A stretch of 31,783 bases of DNA, from positions 1 through 31,783 of the forward strand of contig JBGPKH010000020.1 in the NCBI GenBank assembly GCA_041485845.1. The letters run 5' to 3'. The stretch is from OMOG01 sp041485845. GTDB taxonomy: Bacteria > Acidobacteriota > Terriglobia > Bryobacterales > Bryobacteraceae. Made by a program: the position numbers and the translations under genes. The notes below the pieces were generated by a model. The model saw only the letters and a program-made list of their open reading frames with translations. It was not told the DNA's origin and did not search any database. Each line of letters starts with the position of its first letter. Position 1 is the stretch's first letter. Shown in pieces: positions 8,719 through 16,562 of the stretch.

Positions 8719-9190
8719 TTGTTTCCGACCACCTCATGGACAGTCATCGCGGCTGCCGGCGTGAAATCGTCCGGCTCCGAGGATGCCCTGAGCAGGCTAT
8801 GTTACGCCTACTGGTATCCGATCTACGCCCTCATCCGCCGAAGGGGCCATTCGCGTGAAGACGCCGAGGATCTGACTCAGGAGTTCTTCGCTCACATTCT
8901 GCAACATGGCGCGATTTCCGAGGCCCGGCGCGAACGCGGCCGATTCCGCTGGTACCTGCGGGCGTCGGTGGAGCACTTTCTGGCGAACGAGTGGGATCGT
9001 GCGCACGCGGTGAAGCGGGGCGGCCTGGCCGCTACTCTTTCCCTGGACTTTCAGGCCGGCGAGGAACGCTATCGCTAGGAGCCCTTTCATGAGCTCACGC
9101 CGGAGGCCCTGTTCGAAAAACAATGGGCGCTGGAGCTGCTCAGTCGCGTGCTGGGCCGTCTGCGCGAGGAGTACGCCAAAAAGCGGGGAT
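8719..9190 (+). pseudogene. ECF-like RNA polymerase sigma factor, nonsense-mutated and truncated by a repeat
   Basis: The frame starts at TTG 8719 after GGGAGG (8708-8713). It contains T-T-S-W-T-V-I, Y-W-Y-P-I-Y-A-L-I-R-R-R-G, D-L-T-Q-E-F-F and F-L-A-N-E-W-D-R, the hallmark of the large acidobacterial/planctomycete ECF-like sigma family. A TAG at 9076-9078 interrupts the frame after R-Y-R, where the family normally has Leu. The same frame then continues with recognisable sigma sequence (L-T-P-E-A-L-F-E-K-Q-W-A-L-E-L-L) up to about 9190, where the 121-bp repeat begins. Nothing resembling the remaining C-terminal region 4 follows. So there are two independent lesions: a stop and loss of the DNA-binding region 4. 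An AT-rich -10-like TAATAAT lies just upstream. Product, if any, would be 119 residues. Confidence 0.75.
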
Positions 9191-9311
9191 CCGCTCGGTT
9201 GAAGACGCGGCGGAGAACCGGCGAAAATACCCAGCCCGCACCGGCCGCGTCTTCATGCCCTTTGGTGGGCCGCCGCGGCCCATCGGGAGCTCCCTACGGT
9301 CGCGGCTCGGA
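9191..9311 (+). repeat. 121-bp dispersed structured repeat, copy 1
   Basis: This segment matches the reverse complement of 31620-31740 at roughly 94% by eye, with sharp loss of similarity outside. Internal structure: an 11-base perfect inverted repeat (GAAGACGCGGC at 9201-9211 and its complement at 9243-9253) and a GC-rich palindrome GGGCCG-CCG-CGGCCC (9267-9281). Its right end carries GGTCGCGGCTC, shared with the repeats at 5016-5090 and 31590-31740. No coding capacity is evident, so it looks like a MITE- or REP-type element. It sits where the sigma-factor gene is cut. Confidence 0.82.
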
Positions 9312-9360
9312 TGCCACCGCTGCGATTCGCAACGTCTTACTGAGTCACGCACTTCGGCCA

Positions 9361-9528
9361 TTAGCAACACTTCGCCCGCGCGTATTTCGCGCGCAACCTC
9401 TCTTCGGAGAACCGCCGCCATTCCTCACCCGAGTGCGCGCGGCCGTGGACTTCCAAGTGACGCTGATACGCGTTTTCGTCGGCCAGTTCGCGCAGGAGCG
9501 CCCATACCAGCTTTCCCAGGCGCTTCAT
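9361..9528 (-). CDS. ybdD: YbdD/YjiX-family small protein (DUF466)
   Basis: 55 residues starting M-K-R-L-G-K-L-V-W-A-L and containing D-E-N-A-Y-Q-R-H-L-E-V-H and the C-terminal R-A-K-Y-A-R. This is the YbdD/YjiX family, whose genes nearly always follow cstA/btsT-type transporters; in enterobacteria they support pyruvate uptake by the partner transporter. The start ATG at 9528 overlaps the cstA stop as ATGA, so the longer upstream extension of the frame is not needed and the two genes are translationally coupled. Length matches the family (about 55-70). The tail Cys-Cys is not typical but harmless. Confidence 0.9.
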   Translation of the reverse strand: MKRLGKLVWALLRELADENAYQRHLEVHGRAHSGEEWRRFSEERLRAKYARAKCC

Positions 9529-11582
9529 AGCTCCTCCGCCCGCAGTTGTGAGAGCACGAACGGCGCTTCGCGCACCGGCGCCTCGCGAGTGCCGCGCAGG
9601 ATCCCGATCCACACGCGGATCGAATCCAGCAGGATGGTCGCCACCAGCACCATGAAGACGCCGCACACCACCGCATCCAGCCGCGCATTGAAAATCAGGG
9701 TTTGCGTGGCGGCCAAGTTAGACGCGGTAACCGTACTCAAGCTCGCCTCCAGCTTGTCCGCCTGCGCCAGGAAACCAAGGGCGGGAAGCGGAGAAAAGAT
9801 CTTCTGCCATGCGGCGGTGAAAGTGACCGTCATCAGCCAGGCCAGCGGAACGCACGTGATCCACATGTACTTCGCGCCGTGCATCTTGAGCAGGATCGTC
9901 GTGGCCACGCACAGCGCGATGCCCGCCAGCAACTGGTTGGAGATCCCGAAGATCGGCCACAGCGAGTTGATCCCGCCCAGCGGGTCGCGCACGCCCTGAA
10001 CCAGGAAATATCCCCACGCGGCGACGATGCACGCGCTGGTGCCGATCACGCCCGGCATCCAACTGGTTCGCCCGAGCGGCGCCGAAATATGCCCCAGGAG
10101 ATCCTGGAGCATGAAGCGGCCCACACGAGTCCCGGCGTCGATGATGGTGAGGATGAACAGCGCCTCGAACATGATGGCGAAGTGGTACCAGAAGCCGATG
10201 ACCGCCTGGCCTCCGCCGCCGCGCGCGAAAATATGCGCCATCCCCAGCGCCAGCGAAGGCGCCCCGCCCGTACGGGAGAACAGCGTCTGCTCGCCGACAT
10301 CGCGTGCCAGCGACGACATGTCGGCCACGCTTACCGGAAAGCCCCATCCCGAGATGGTCGCCACCGCGGCCGCCGGCGTCGCGCCTACCACTCCGGCGGG
10401 CGAGTTCACTGCGAAGTACACGCCCGGCTGGAGCACGCAGGAGGCGACCATCGCCATGATGGCGACGAAGCTCTCGAGCAGCATCGAGCCATAGCCCACC
10501 GGGAACGCATGCGACTCCTTGGCGATCATCTTCGGAGTGGTGCCGGATGAGATCAGCGAGTGGAATCCCGAGATCGCGCCGCAGGCGATGGTGATGAAGC
10601 AGAACGGGAAGACTTTACCCGCGAAAATCGGCCCGGTGCCGTCCACAAATCGCGTGAAGGCCGGAAGCTGCAGTTCGGGACGCACGAAGAGAATCCCCAC
10701 TCCCAACATCAGCACCACCCCCAGCTTCACGAACGTGCTCAAGTAGTCGCGCGGCGCCAGCAGCAGCCACACGGGCAGCGAGCTAGCCAGGAACCCGTAG
10801 ACGATAATGCTGAACGCAATGGTCATCGCGCTCAGCGTGAAGACCGGCGCGAGGCTGGCAGATTCGGCCACCGCACGGCCGGCGAAGATGCTGGACATCA
10901 CGAGGACGAATCCGATGGCGGAGCATTCCAACACCTTGCCCGGGCGCCAGTAGCGCAGGTACACGCCCATGAACAACGCGATGGGCATGGTGGCCGCGAT
11001 GGTGAAGGCGCCCCACGCGCTTCCGCGCAGCGCGTTCACCACTACCAGCGCCACCACCGCGAGCAGGATCACCATAATCAGCAGCACGGTGAGCAGCGCG
11101 GTGAAGCCGCCGATCTTGCCGATCTCCTCGCGCGCCATCTGGCCCAGCGACTTGCCATCGCGGCGCATGGAAGCGAACAGAATCACGAAGTCCTGCACCG
11201 CGCCGCCGAACACCGCGCCGATGATGATCCAGAGCGTCCCGGGCAGATAGCCGAACTGCGCCGCGAGGACCGGTCCCACCAGCGGTCCCGGACCGGCGAT
11301 GGCGGCGAAGTGGTGGCCGAAGACGATCCACTTATTGGTGGGCTCGAAATCGTGCCCGTTGCGCAGGCGCTCCGCAGGTGTGGCGCGCTGGTCGTTCAGC
11401 GTCATCACCCGGGCCGCAATGAACCTGGCGTAGAAGCGATAGCCCGTGGCGTAGGTGCAAGCCGCAGCCACCACCAGCCAGATGCTGTTGATGTGCTCCC
11501 CGCGGCTGAGAGCGATGCCGCCCAGACAGAATGCGGCCGCCACGGCGATAGCGGCCCAGACGAGATGACCCAAGATCTTCAC
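9525..11582 (-). CDS. cstA: CstA-family carbon starvation/pyruvate transporter
   Basis: 685 residues, about the size of E. coli CstA, with many hydrophobic helices across the whole chain (inner membrane). Conserved CstA signatures are plain: H-H-F-A-A-I-A-G-P-G-P-L-V-G-P, then G-A-V-F-G-G-A-V-Q-D-F near residue 145, and S-S-G-T-T-P-K-M-I in the middle. Family members import pyruvate or peptides when carbon is scarce. The GTG start at 11582 is followed by a hydrophobic first helix; no strong Shine-Dalgarno is seen. The partner ybdD overlaps the 3' end by 4 bases. A heptamer repeat tract lies 28 bases upstream of the start, in the likely promoter region. Confidence 0.95.
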   Translation of the reverse strand: MKILGHLVWAAIAVAAAFCLGGIALSRGEHINSIWLVVAAACTYATGYRFYARFIAARVMTLNDQRATPAERLRNGHDFEPTNKWIVFGHHFAAIAGPGPLVGPVLAAQFGYLPGTLWIIIGAVFGGAVQDFVILFASMRRDGKSLGQMAREEIGKIGGFTALLTVLLIMVILLAVVALVVVNALRGSAWGAFTIAATMPIALFMGVYLRYWRPGKVLECSAIGFVLVMSSIFAGRAVAESASLAPVFTLSAMTIAFSIIVYGFLASSLPVWLLLAPRDYLSTFVKLGVVLMLGVGILFVRPELQLPAFTRFVDGTGPIFAGKVFPFCFITIACGAISGFHSLISSGTTPKMIAKESHAFPVGYGSMLLESFVAIMAMVASCVLQPGVYFAVNSPAGVVGATPAAAVATISGWGFPVSVADMSSLARDVGEQTLFSRTGGAPSLALGMAHIFARGGGGQAVIGFWYHFAIMFEALFILTIIDAGTRVGRFMLQDLLGHISAPLGRTSWMPGVIGTSACIVAAWGYFLVQGVRDPLGGINSLWPIFGISNQLLAGIALCVATTILLKMHGAKYMWITCVPLAWLMTVTFTAAWQKIFSPLPALGFLAQADKLEASLSTVTASNLAATQTLIFNARLDAVVCGVFMVLVATILLDSIRVWIGILRGTREAPVREAPFVLSQLRAEEL

Positions 11583-11609
11583 GCCCTAAAGTCTACTAAA
11601 AACCGGAAG

Positions 11610-11644
11610 GGAGTCAGGAGTCGGGATTCAGAAGACAGAAGGGC
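11610..11644. repeat. Heptanucleotide tandem tract
   Basis: Five consecutive 7-base units (GGAGTCA, GGAGTCG, GGATTCA, GAAGACA, GAAGGGC) lie between cstA and the 3' end of the unknown gene at 11681. Units are degenerate but in phase. A second tract with the same period is at 24708-24737. Confidence 0.6.
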
Positions 11645-11680
11645 GGCAGCGCGGGTTCTGGTTCGATCTGGAGGCGGGAG

Positions 11681-12469
11681 CTAAAAACGTTTCAGGTTGC
11701 GCAACAGGGGGGAGGTGGTCCCGCCGGAGTGCAGTTCCACCGAATGGATGGGCTTCCAGTTTTCGTCCATGGTCCCGATGTAGGCGGCAGTGCGGCGATC
11801 GGTGCCCATCAGGATCGCAGTGTATTTTCGATCCGGATAGCCCAGCGCCCGCACCTGGATCGTGTTGGTCTCGCTCTGCCAGCGGTCGGAGGCGGGGGCC
11901 CCGAGCTTCTGGACGACGGTCAGGTAATTGTCGCGGCCGGAGAGTTCCAGGAACTGCTGGTCTTTGGCGGTAAAGACGGCGGTGCGCTGTCGGATCTCGC
12001 CAACTTTATTGATGTTGAGAGCAAAGATGCACAGCAGAATTCCCACCGCCATGGCGCCGCCGATCAGTTTGACGATCCGCCGGTCGTTGGATTCCAGGCG
12101 GATGCCCACAATCGGCGCCGGAGCGCTGCGTTCCTGCGTGCGCGGCGACGGCACGATTGAACCGCCGCCGACGGCGACAGGCATCTCGATGACGCGCCGC
12201 TGGTACGGCCAGACCGCCCCGCCGTCATACTCCAGCTCCCGGTTCAAGCCGACGATCAGCACCGGGTCGTCAATGCGCGAGACTTCACCCACGAAGCGGC
12301 GCGAAATCCAGATCTCCGCCCCGCTCTTGCAATTGACCACCAGGATCTCCGACCACGTGGCTTTCCGGAAGAGCCACTCGTTGTGCTCCACGTTGATGAT
12401 GGGCGGATAGAAGGAGAACGGACGGGTAACCAGGTGCTCCAGCGACGGCGGAATGGGCGGGGATGCCAT
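11681..12469 (-). CDS. Single-pass membrane protein of unknown function
   Basis: 262 residues, no family recognised. Residues 1-130 look like a compact beta-rich cytoplasmic domain with several Trp (E-W-L-F-R-K-A-T-W-S-E-I, E-I-W-I-S-R-R-F-V-G-E-V) and a Pro-rich linker; residues 133-151 form one hydrophobic helix; residues 155-262 form a second domain with E-L-S-G-R-D-N-Y-L-T-V. By this layout it may hold an intracellular domain and an extracytoplasmic domain. The ATG at 12469 is directly preceded on the minus strand by TTATATT-GG, a -10-like box so close that the message could be leaderless. It lies 107 bases downstream of the TonB-dependent receptor gene on the same strand; a short GCCGGT/ACCGGC hairpin at 12500-12520 separates them, with no T-run. 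Confidence 0.75.
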   Translation of the reverse strand: MASPPIPPSLEHLVTRPFSFYPPIINVEHNEWLFRKATWSEILVVNCKSGAEIWISRRFVGEVSRIDDPVLIVGLNRELEYDGGAVWPYQRRVIEMPVAVGGGSIVPSPRTQERSAPAPIVGIRLESNDRRIVKLIGGAMAVGILLCIFALNINKVGEIRQRTAVFTAKDQQFLELSGRDNYLTVVQKLGAPASDRWQSETNTIQVRALGYPDRKYTAILMGTDRRTAAYIGTMDENWKPIHSVELHSGGTTSPLLRNLKRF

Positions 12470-12576
12470 CCAATATAATCGTAACGTATCGGCAGCATCG
12501 CCGGTCTTGCCACCGGCAGCCTTCTCCGCGCCGGCGGCGAGCCGTGGCTTTGGGCGGAGATGGGGAGCTTGCAGGA

Positions 12577-15051
12577 TTACTTACGGCCGAGCAGGCGTAA
12601 TCGCACGCTGAAAGCGCGAACCTGTCCTCGTCCGTACGTCAGGAATTGTGGAGTGCCGATCACATTGTTCACGACGTTGGGATTCCCGTTGTTGGTGAGA
12701 TTATTGAAACCGAAGCGCCAGGCCCACAAATAGTGCAGCGCACGAAACTGCCGCTCCAGGTGCAGGTTGATGTTGAAGTAGTCGGGAAGACGAGTGGAAT
12801 TGGGATGCCCCACCAGAACGCCTTCTTCATCCACCACCTGGAATGGGAAGCCCGTGCGGTATTCCAGCAGATAAGCGGCGGTGGTGTTGCGCGTGAGAAA
12901 CCGAAGCCAATCCGGCAGCAAGCGTGTGGGAAGGGGCGCCCACCCCCACATGTGAAAGCGATTGGGAGTGTCCCACGGGAAAGGCCCCCGTCCCTGGGGA
13001 CCGAAGATGGGCGTCTCGAGGCTGTACTCCAGCGCCGCGTTGGAGCGCGCACTCGATCGGGTATAGCCCGCGAACCACTCGAACTTTCCCGCGAAGGTAT
13101 GCCGCAAGGACACATCCACGGCATCGTAGCGCTCGCGCCGTATGTTGACCAGTTGGAAATTGGCCGCTTCGGAAAGCATCGTCACCGGCAGAAACGGCGG
13201 TGGGAGAAACGTGAAGCCGCGATTTCCCACCCTCCGCGTGTAGCCGGATTTCAGATAGAATTCATGCGGCAGCTTGCGCTCCACTGTGAAGCTCGCGCTG
13301 TGGTAGTACGGCGTCTGCAGCGATTGGTCGTTCACCAGGAAAGAGGTCGCGATTGGGCCCTGGGGCGCGCCCCCCGGCATATAGAATGTCGACAGGCTGA
13401 CCTGATCCGGCTGGCGCGCGATGGTGCCGAGGCTGATGGCGTCGTGGTACACGCCCCAGCCGGCGGAGAACTTGGTGTCGCGAAGGGTTCGCGGCGCCCA
13501 CGCCACGGCGAGCCGCGGCGCAATTTCCAAATCGCGCACGATCTCGTTCCACTCCACGCGAAGACCCGCTTCCACGATCAGGCCGTCACCAGGCGCCCAC
13601 GCGTCCTGAACGTACTGCGCGCCTTCAAAATTCTTGCGCGCCTGAAAGGGGCTGCCGTCAAAGGTCACGTAGCGCGCCACCGAGTTGTCGTCGCGCAGAA
13701 TCTGGTAGGCGTGGCGGTCGATCTTCTGATGGAAGGCTTCGCGTTCGAAGTCGATTCCGAATTTCAACTGGTGAGAGCCCAGCAGATGCCGCGTCGGCAG
13801 GAACAGGTTGGCGATCCACTGCTGCCGGTAAAAGTGGCGGTCGAGATTCGAGAAGTAGTTCCCGCGATTGCCGAAAGGCGTGATCTCGAAAAGTTGATCC
13901 CCCTGCGGCGCGTTGCGCACGTTACCGCGCAAATCGGCGAAGCCCACATCCAGCAGCGCTCCGCCCAGGTATGCCTGGTCGCGAAGCGTGCTCATGAAGA
14001 GCATCTGGCGGCGATCCGTAGTGGCTTCCACGGGGTTCAGGAAGCTCAGTCCGGACCGGGTGGTATCGCTCAGGTTGAACAGGAAACTCCCGGTGAGAAT
14101 GTTGGCCGGCGTGAGGTTCACCTGGAAGCGGCTCAAGTCGCTGGTGGTGAGCCCACTGGTGTGGTTCTGGCCATGAGGAAGCCCCTGGACCACGTCGTTG
14201 CTGTAAAAAGCATCGAAGCCGTTATGGAACCAGGCGCGGCCTTTCGCCAGGGGTCCGGATAACTCCAGGCGCGGTGTCCACTTGTTCATGTGGAGGCCGC
14301 CATCGGTAGAGATGCTGGGAATGAAGTTGGTGCCGCCGAAGCGCAGGCGGTCGTCGCCCATCTTGGTTTGCAGGTCGAGCACGCCGGCCGAACCGCGTCC
14401 GTTTTCGGCGGAGAAGCGGGACGTCTGCACGCTCATGGACTGGATGGTCTCGATGTTGACGCGCGTTTCCAGCCGGCCGTTGACCGGGTCCGAAATGTTG
14501 AATCCGTCCAGTGTGTAGTTCGTCTGGTTGGTGTCGCCGCCGTTGAAGTGCGCGCGGCCGAGGTTGTCCTGAACCACGCCGTCGATCAAGGGCAAGGCGT
14601 TGCGATAATCCTGCGGCGCGGGGTACGGGATCGCCTGAATCTCCGTGTGGTCGAGTTCCTTGCGGTCGGCCGGTTGTTGCGGATCGATGGCGGGCGGCGA
14701 GTACGTTACATCGATTCTGTCGGAGAATTCCTGCAAGTGATTCAACGCGATGGTGAGCTCGGTATTGCCGCCGCTCAATGACTGACGGCCCTGATACAAG
14801 TAGAAGCCCAGCCGCTCGGCGCGAATGGCATATTCCCCGGTGGCTCGCAGGTTGAGGTTGAATTTGCCCGCCTGGTCGGACGAAGCTACGCCGAGTGCGC
14901 CTCCCGCCGCGGGCCGCATCTCGATGCGCGCCCCGGCGATGCCCGCTCCGGTATCGTCCACCACTCGACCCGCGACCGTCACCTGCGCTTCCAGCGCAGC
15001 GCAGAACAGCACGCAGCCGATTGCCATCCGCACATGGGAGCCCCAATTCAT
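12577..15051 (-). CDS. TonB-dependent receptor with carboxypeptidase-regulatory domain
   Basis: 824 residues from the ATG at 15051. This start is preferred over one 37 codons upstream because it leaves a normal signal peptide (R-M-A-I-G-C-V-L-F-C-A-A-L-E-A-Q). A CarboxypepD-regulatory-like beta domain follows (about 27-110: V-A-G-R-V-V-D-D-T-G-A-G-I-A-G-A), then a plug region with the typical Y-T-L-D-G-F-N-I-S-D-P and E-T-I-Q-S-M motifs, then a long beta-barrel. This is the Oar/acidobacterial outer-membrane receptor type; ligands are usually polymers or peptides and are not predictable. The last residues are R-L-R-L-L-G-R-K: the aromatic terminal residue usual for outer-membrane barrels is absent. 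A G-quadruplex motif lies about 55 bases upstream of the start. Confidence 0.88.
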   Translation of the reverse strand: MNWGSHVRMAIGCVLFCAALEAQVTVAGRVVDDTGAGIAGARIEMRPAAGGALGVASSDQAGKFNLNLRATGEYAIRAERLGFYLYQGRQSLSGGNTELTIALNHLQEFSDRIDVTYSPPAIDPQQPADRKELDHTEIQAIPYPAPQDYRNALPLIDGVVQDNLGRAHFNGGDTNQTNYTLDGFNISDPVNGRLETRVNIETIQSMSVQTSRFSAENGRGSAGVLDLQTKMGDDRLRFGGTNFIPSISTDGGLHMNKWTPRLELSGPLAKGRAWFHNGFDAFYSNDVVQGLPHGQNHTSGLTTSDLSRFQVNLTPANILTGSFLFNLSDTTRSGLSFLNPVEATTDRRQMLFMSTLRDQAYLGGALLDVGFADLRGNVRNAPQGDQLFEITPFGNRGNYFSNLDRHFYRQQWIANLFLPTRHLLGSHQLKFGIDFEREAFHQKIDRHAYQILRDDNSVARYVTFDGSPFQARKNFEGAQYVQDAWAPGDGLIVEAGLRVEWNEIVRDLEIAPRLAVAWAPRTLRDTKFSAGWGVYHDAISLGTIARQPDQVSLSTFYMPGGAPQGPIATSFLVNDQSLQTPYYHSASFTVERKLPHEFYLKSGYTRRVGNRGFTFLPPPFLPVTMLSEAANFQLVNIRRERYDAVDVSLRHTFAGKFEWFAGYTRSSARSNAALEYSLETPIFGPQGRGPFPWDTPNRFHMWGWAPLPTRLLPDWLRFLTRNTTAAYLLEYRTGFPFQVVDEEGVLVGHPNSTRLPDYFNINLHLERQFRALHYLWAWRFGFNNLTNNGNPNVVNNVIGTPQFLTYGRGQVRAFSVRLRLLGRK

Positions 15052-15104
15052 TTCGAGCAAAGCACCACTCTTACCGTTCAGGATACACCGGTGCAAAACG
15101 GTCA

Positions 15105-15127
15105 GGGGCAGGGAGGGGCAGGGAGGG
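15105..15127 (+). other. G-quadruplex-forming motif upstream of the TonB receptor gene
   Basis: Five G-tracts (15105-15108, 15111-15113, 15115-15118, 15121-15123, 15125-15127) are separated by loops of one or two bases. The tract is a tandem duplication of a 10-base unit. Such spacing meets the standard G4 pattern. It lies on the strand opposite the receptor message, within its probable 5' leader or promoter. Confidence 0.6.
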
Positions 15128-15484
15128 ACTACCGGTGTTTCCGACTGCATACCTCGGACCACCTCACGCTACGGCGGCAATCGCCCGCCCGGAGCCTGAT
15201 CCAGAAGGAAAAACGTTCGCGGCAGCGAGCGCCTCGAAAACAACTGCCAGCTTGCTAGTGCTAGTAGGGCGGCCAGACATCCCTTTCGACGCAAGACGGG
15301 TGGTCGACGTAAAGCCCGATACACATACTCCAGAGCCAGGTTAGAGCCAGAAACCAGGCCGCTGGCGGTTTCTACGTTGTGGTCAAGAACATTGACGCAG
15401 TAATGTAATGCGCTCTCGGTTGACTCAGCCTCCGCTTCGATTGATGACAAACCGGAACTTGGGGGACGACAAGTGGGCCGAGCA
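15128..15484. other. No supported gene
   Basis: A minus-strand frame of 93 codons (15169-15450) is the longest here, but it shows no recognised family, no ribosome site and a Pro/Arg-rich end that looks like chance. I see no RNA gene, repeat or insertion sequence. The stretch is probably the promoter region of the receptor followed by decayed DNA. Confidence 0.4.
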
Positions 15485-15848
15485 TCAGACTATTCGTGTA
15501 GGTGAATTATCTCTTGGACTTTGCATCTTTCTCGATTGCTTAAGGCCGCCAATTTGCCCCAGAGCAACTTGTATCGCTTTACGGCCATCCGACGACAGGT
15601 TTCCAGGCAGAGTCGCTACAAGCGCTGTCGCGGCCCGGCTACCGCCGAGCACTCCCAACGCCTTAACCGCAATTCCGAAGTTGAGCGATCAACGGCTCGA
15701 CCGCATTCTCCGCTTTTAGTTGTCCGAGGGATTCAGCGGCGTGCTCTCGCACGAGACTTTTGTCATCGTTCAGCGCTCCGATCAACGCGTCAACGGCGCG
15801 GATATCCCAGTACCGCCTCAGCTTCTTTGCAGCGTTAACGCGCATCAT
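15485..15848 (-). pseudogene. HEAT-repeat (PBS-lyase-like) protein remnant with frameshift
   Basis: The minus-strand frame from ATG 15848 reads R-V-N-A-A-K-K-L-R-R-Y-W-D-I-R-A-V-D-A-L-I, a typical HEAT unit, then L-V-R-E-H-A-A-E-S-L-G-Q-L and A-V-E-P-L-I-A-Q-L. It stops at 15663. If one base is dropped near 15671 the frame continues as V-K-A-L-G-V-L-G-G, R-A-A-T-A-L-V-A-T-L and R-K-A-I-Q-V-A-L-G-Q-I-G-G-L, two more half-repeats, to a TGA at 15485-15487. The repaired product is about 120 residues, short for this family, and no ribosome site precedes the ATG, so both ends are probably lost. HEAT repeats are protein-binding scaffolds. A sequencing error could explain the single indel, but the truncation would remain. 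Confidence 0.65.
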
Positions 15849-16263
15849 ATTTGGCCGGCTTCAACCGACAACCGAGGTATCCGCCACCATAACAAAATCA
15901 TATAGCCCAGCCATTCACCGGACGACGCTCCGGTAGCTGCATTCGAACTGAAGGCGAATGGTACAACAGATCAGCAAGGACAAGTGGATTCAACGGTTCT
16001 ACAGTATCGGAGGAGGGGAAAAGTTCTCAAAATGAAGGAAGCCTCGCTGTCTGCCGACCGAGAAGATCCTGGACCGCGGCGCCGGCGCTCACTGCGACGC
16101 GGCCCAGCGGCCACCCAGCGGACAAGCCTCGGAAGGCCGCACCTCACGTGGTCGTGTGGCGCCGGCCGGAGTGGCGGCGAGTCAGTGGCGCCATCTGGAT
16201 TCTCTCCGCCCCTCAGTCAAATCCAAACCTGCGGTAATCGATGGCGATACACTGACATACCCC
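15849..16263. other. No supported gene
   Basis: Short frames exist on the plus strand (15984-16286 and 16156-16563), but they are Arg/Ser/Pro-rich, unlike any family I know, and lack ribosome sites. The region probably holds decayed sequence plus regulatory DNA for the kinase gene downstream. Confidence 0.4.
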
Positions 16264-16292
16264 TTCCCAACACTTGCCATCCGTGATATAAT
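16264..16292 (+). promoter_or_regulatory. Extended -10 promoter for the first Ser/Thr kinase gene
   Basis: A consensus TATAAT at 16287-16292 is preceded by TGA (16284-16286), giving an extended -10. A weak -35 (TTCCCA, 16264-16269) is 17 bases upstream. Predicted start near 16299 would leave an untranslated leader of about 260 bases before the ATG at 16563; no structured element is evident in it. Confidence 0.5.
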
Positions 16293-16562
16293 CGCTCCCC
16301 TAAGCGGATCGAAGGGATGTTATTTGGGGCGATCGGCTTATTGTCGGGTTCCTCACCAGTGGCGCCGTGAGTGGCCGATCCCTAGTCCTAGTACCCAGTA
16401 CCACTGGAATTCAGACAGCCGTTTCCGCCGTCAAGTTCAAAATGAGGCTGCCGGAGCTAGACTCGATAAGGGCAGTTCCGTTGTCTACCCTTTGAATTTC
16501 CGAAGCGAAGCGTCGCCTTGGTCGACTGCTCCCGGTGTCCAGTTTTCATGGAGTGTTGCTTG

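Noticed and set aside
9076..9078. TAG in the sigma gene as a recoded codon (pyrrolysine-like)
   Set aside because: The gene also lacks region 4 because of the repeat insertion, and the family has Leu here, so a plain nonsense mutation is simpler.
12500..12522. Terminator after the TonB receptor gene
   Set aside because: The GCCGGT/ACCGGC hairpin has no T-run on the transcribed strand.
15169..15450. 93-codon minus-strand frame
   Set aside because: No family, no ribosome site, and composition like chance translation; kept as unsupported.
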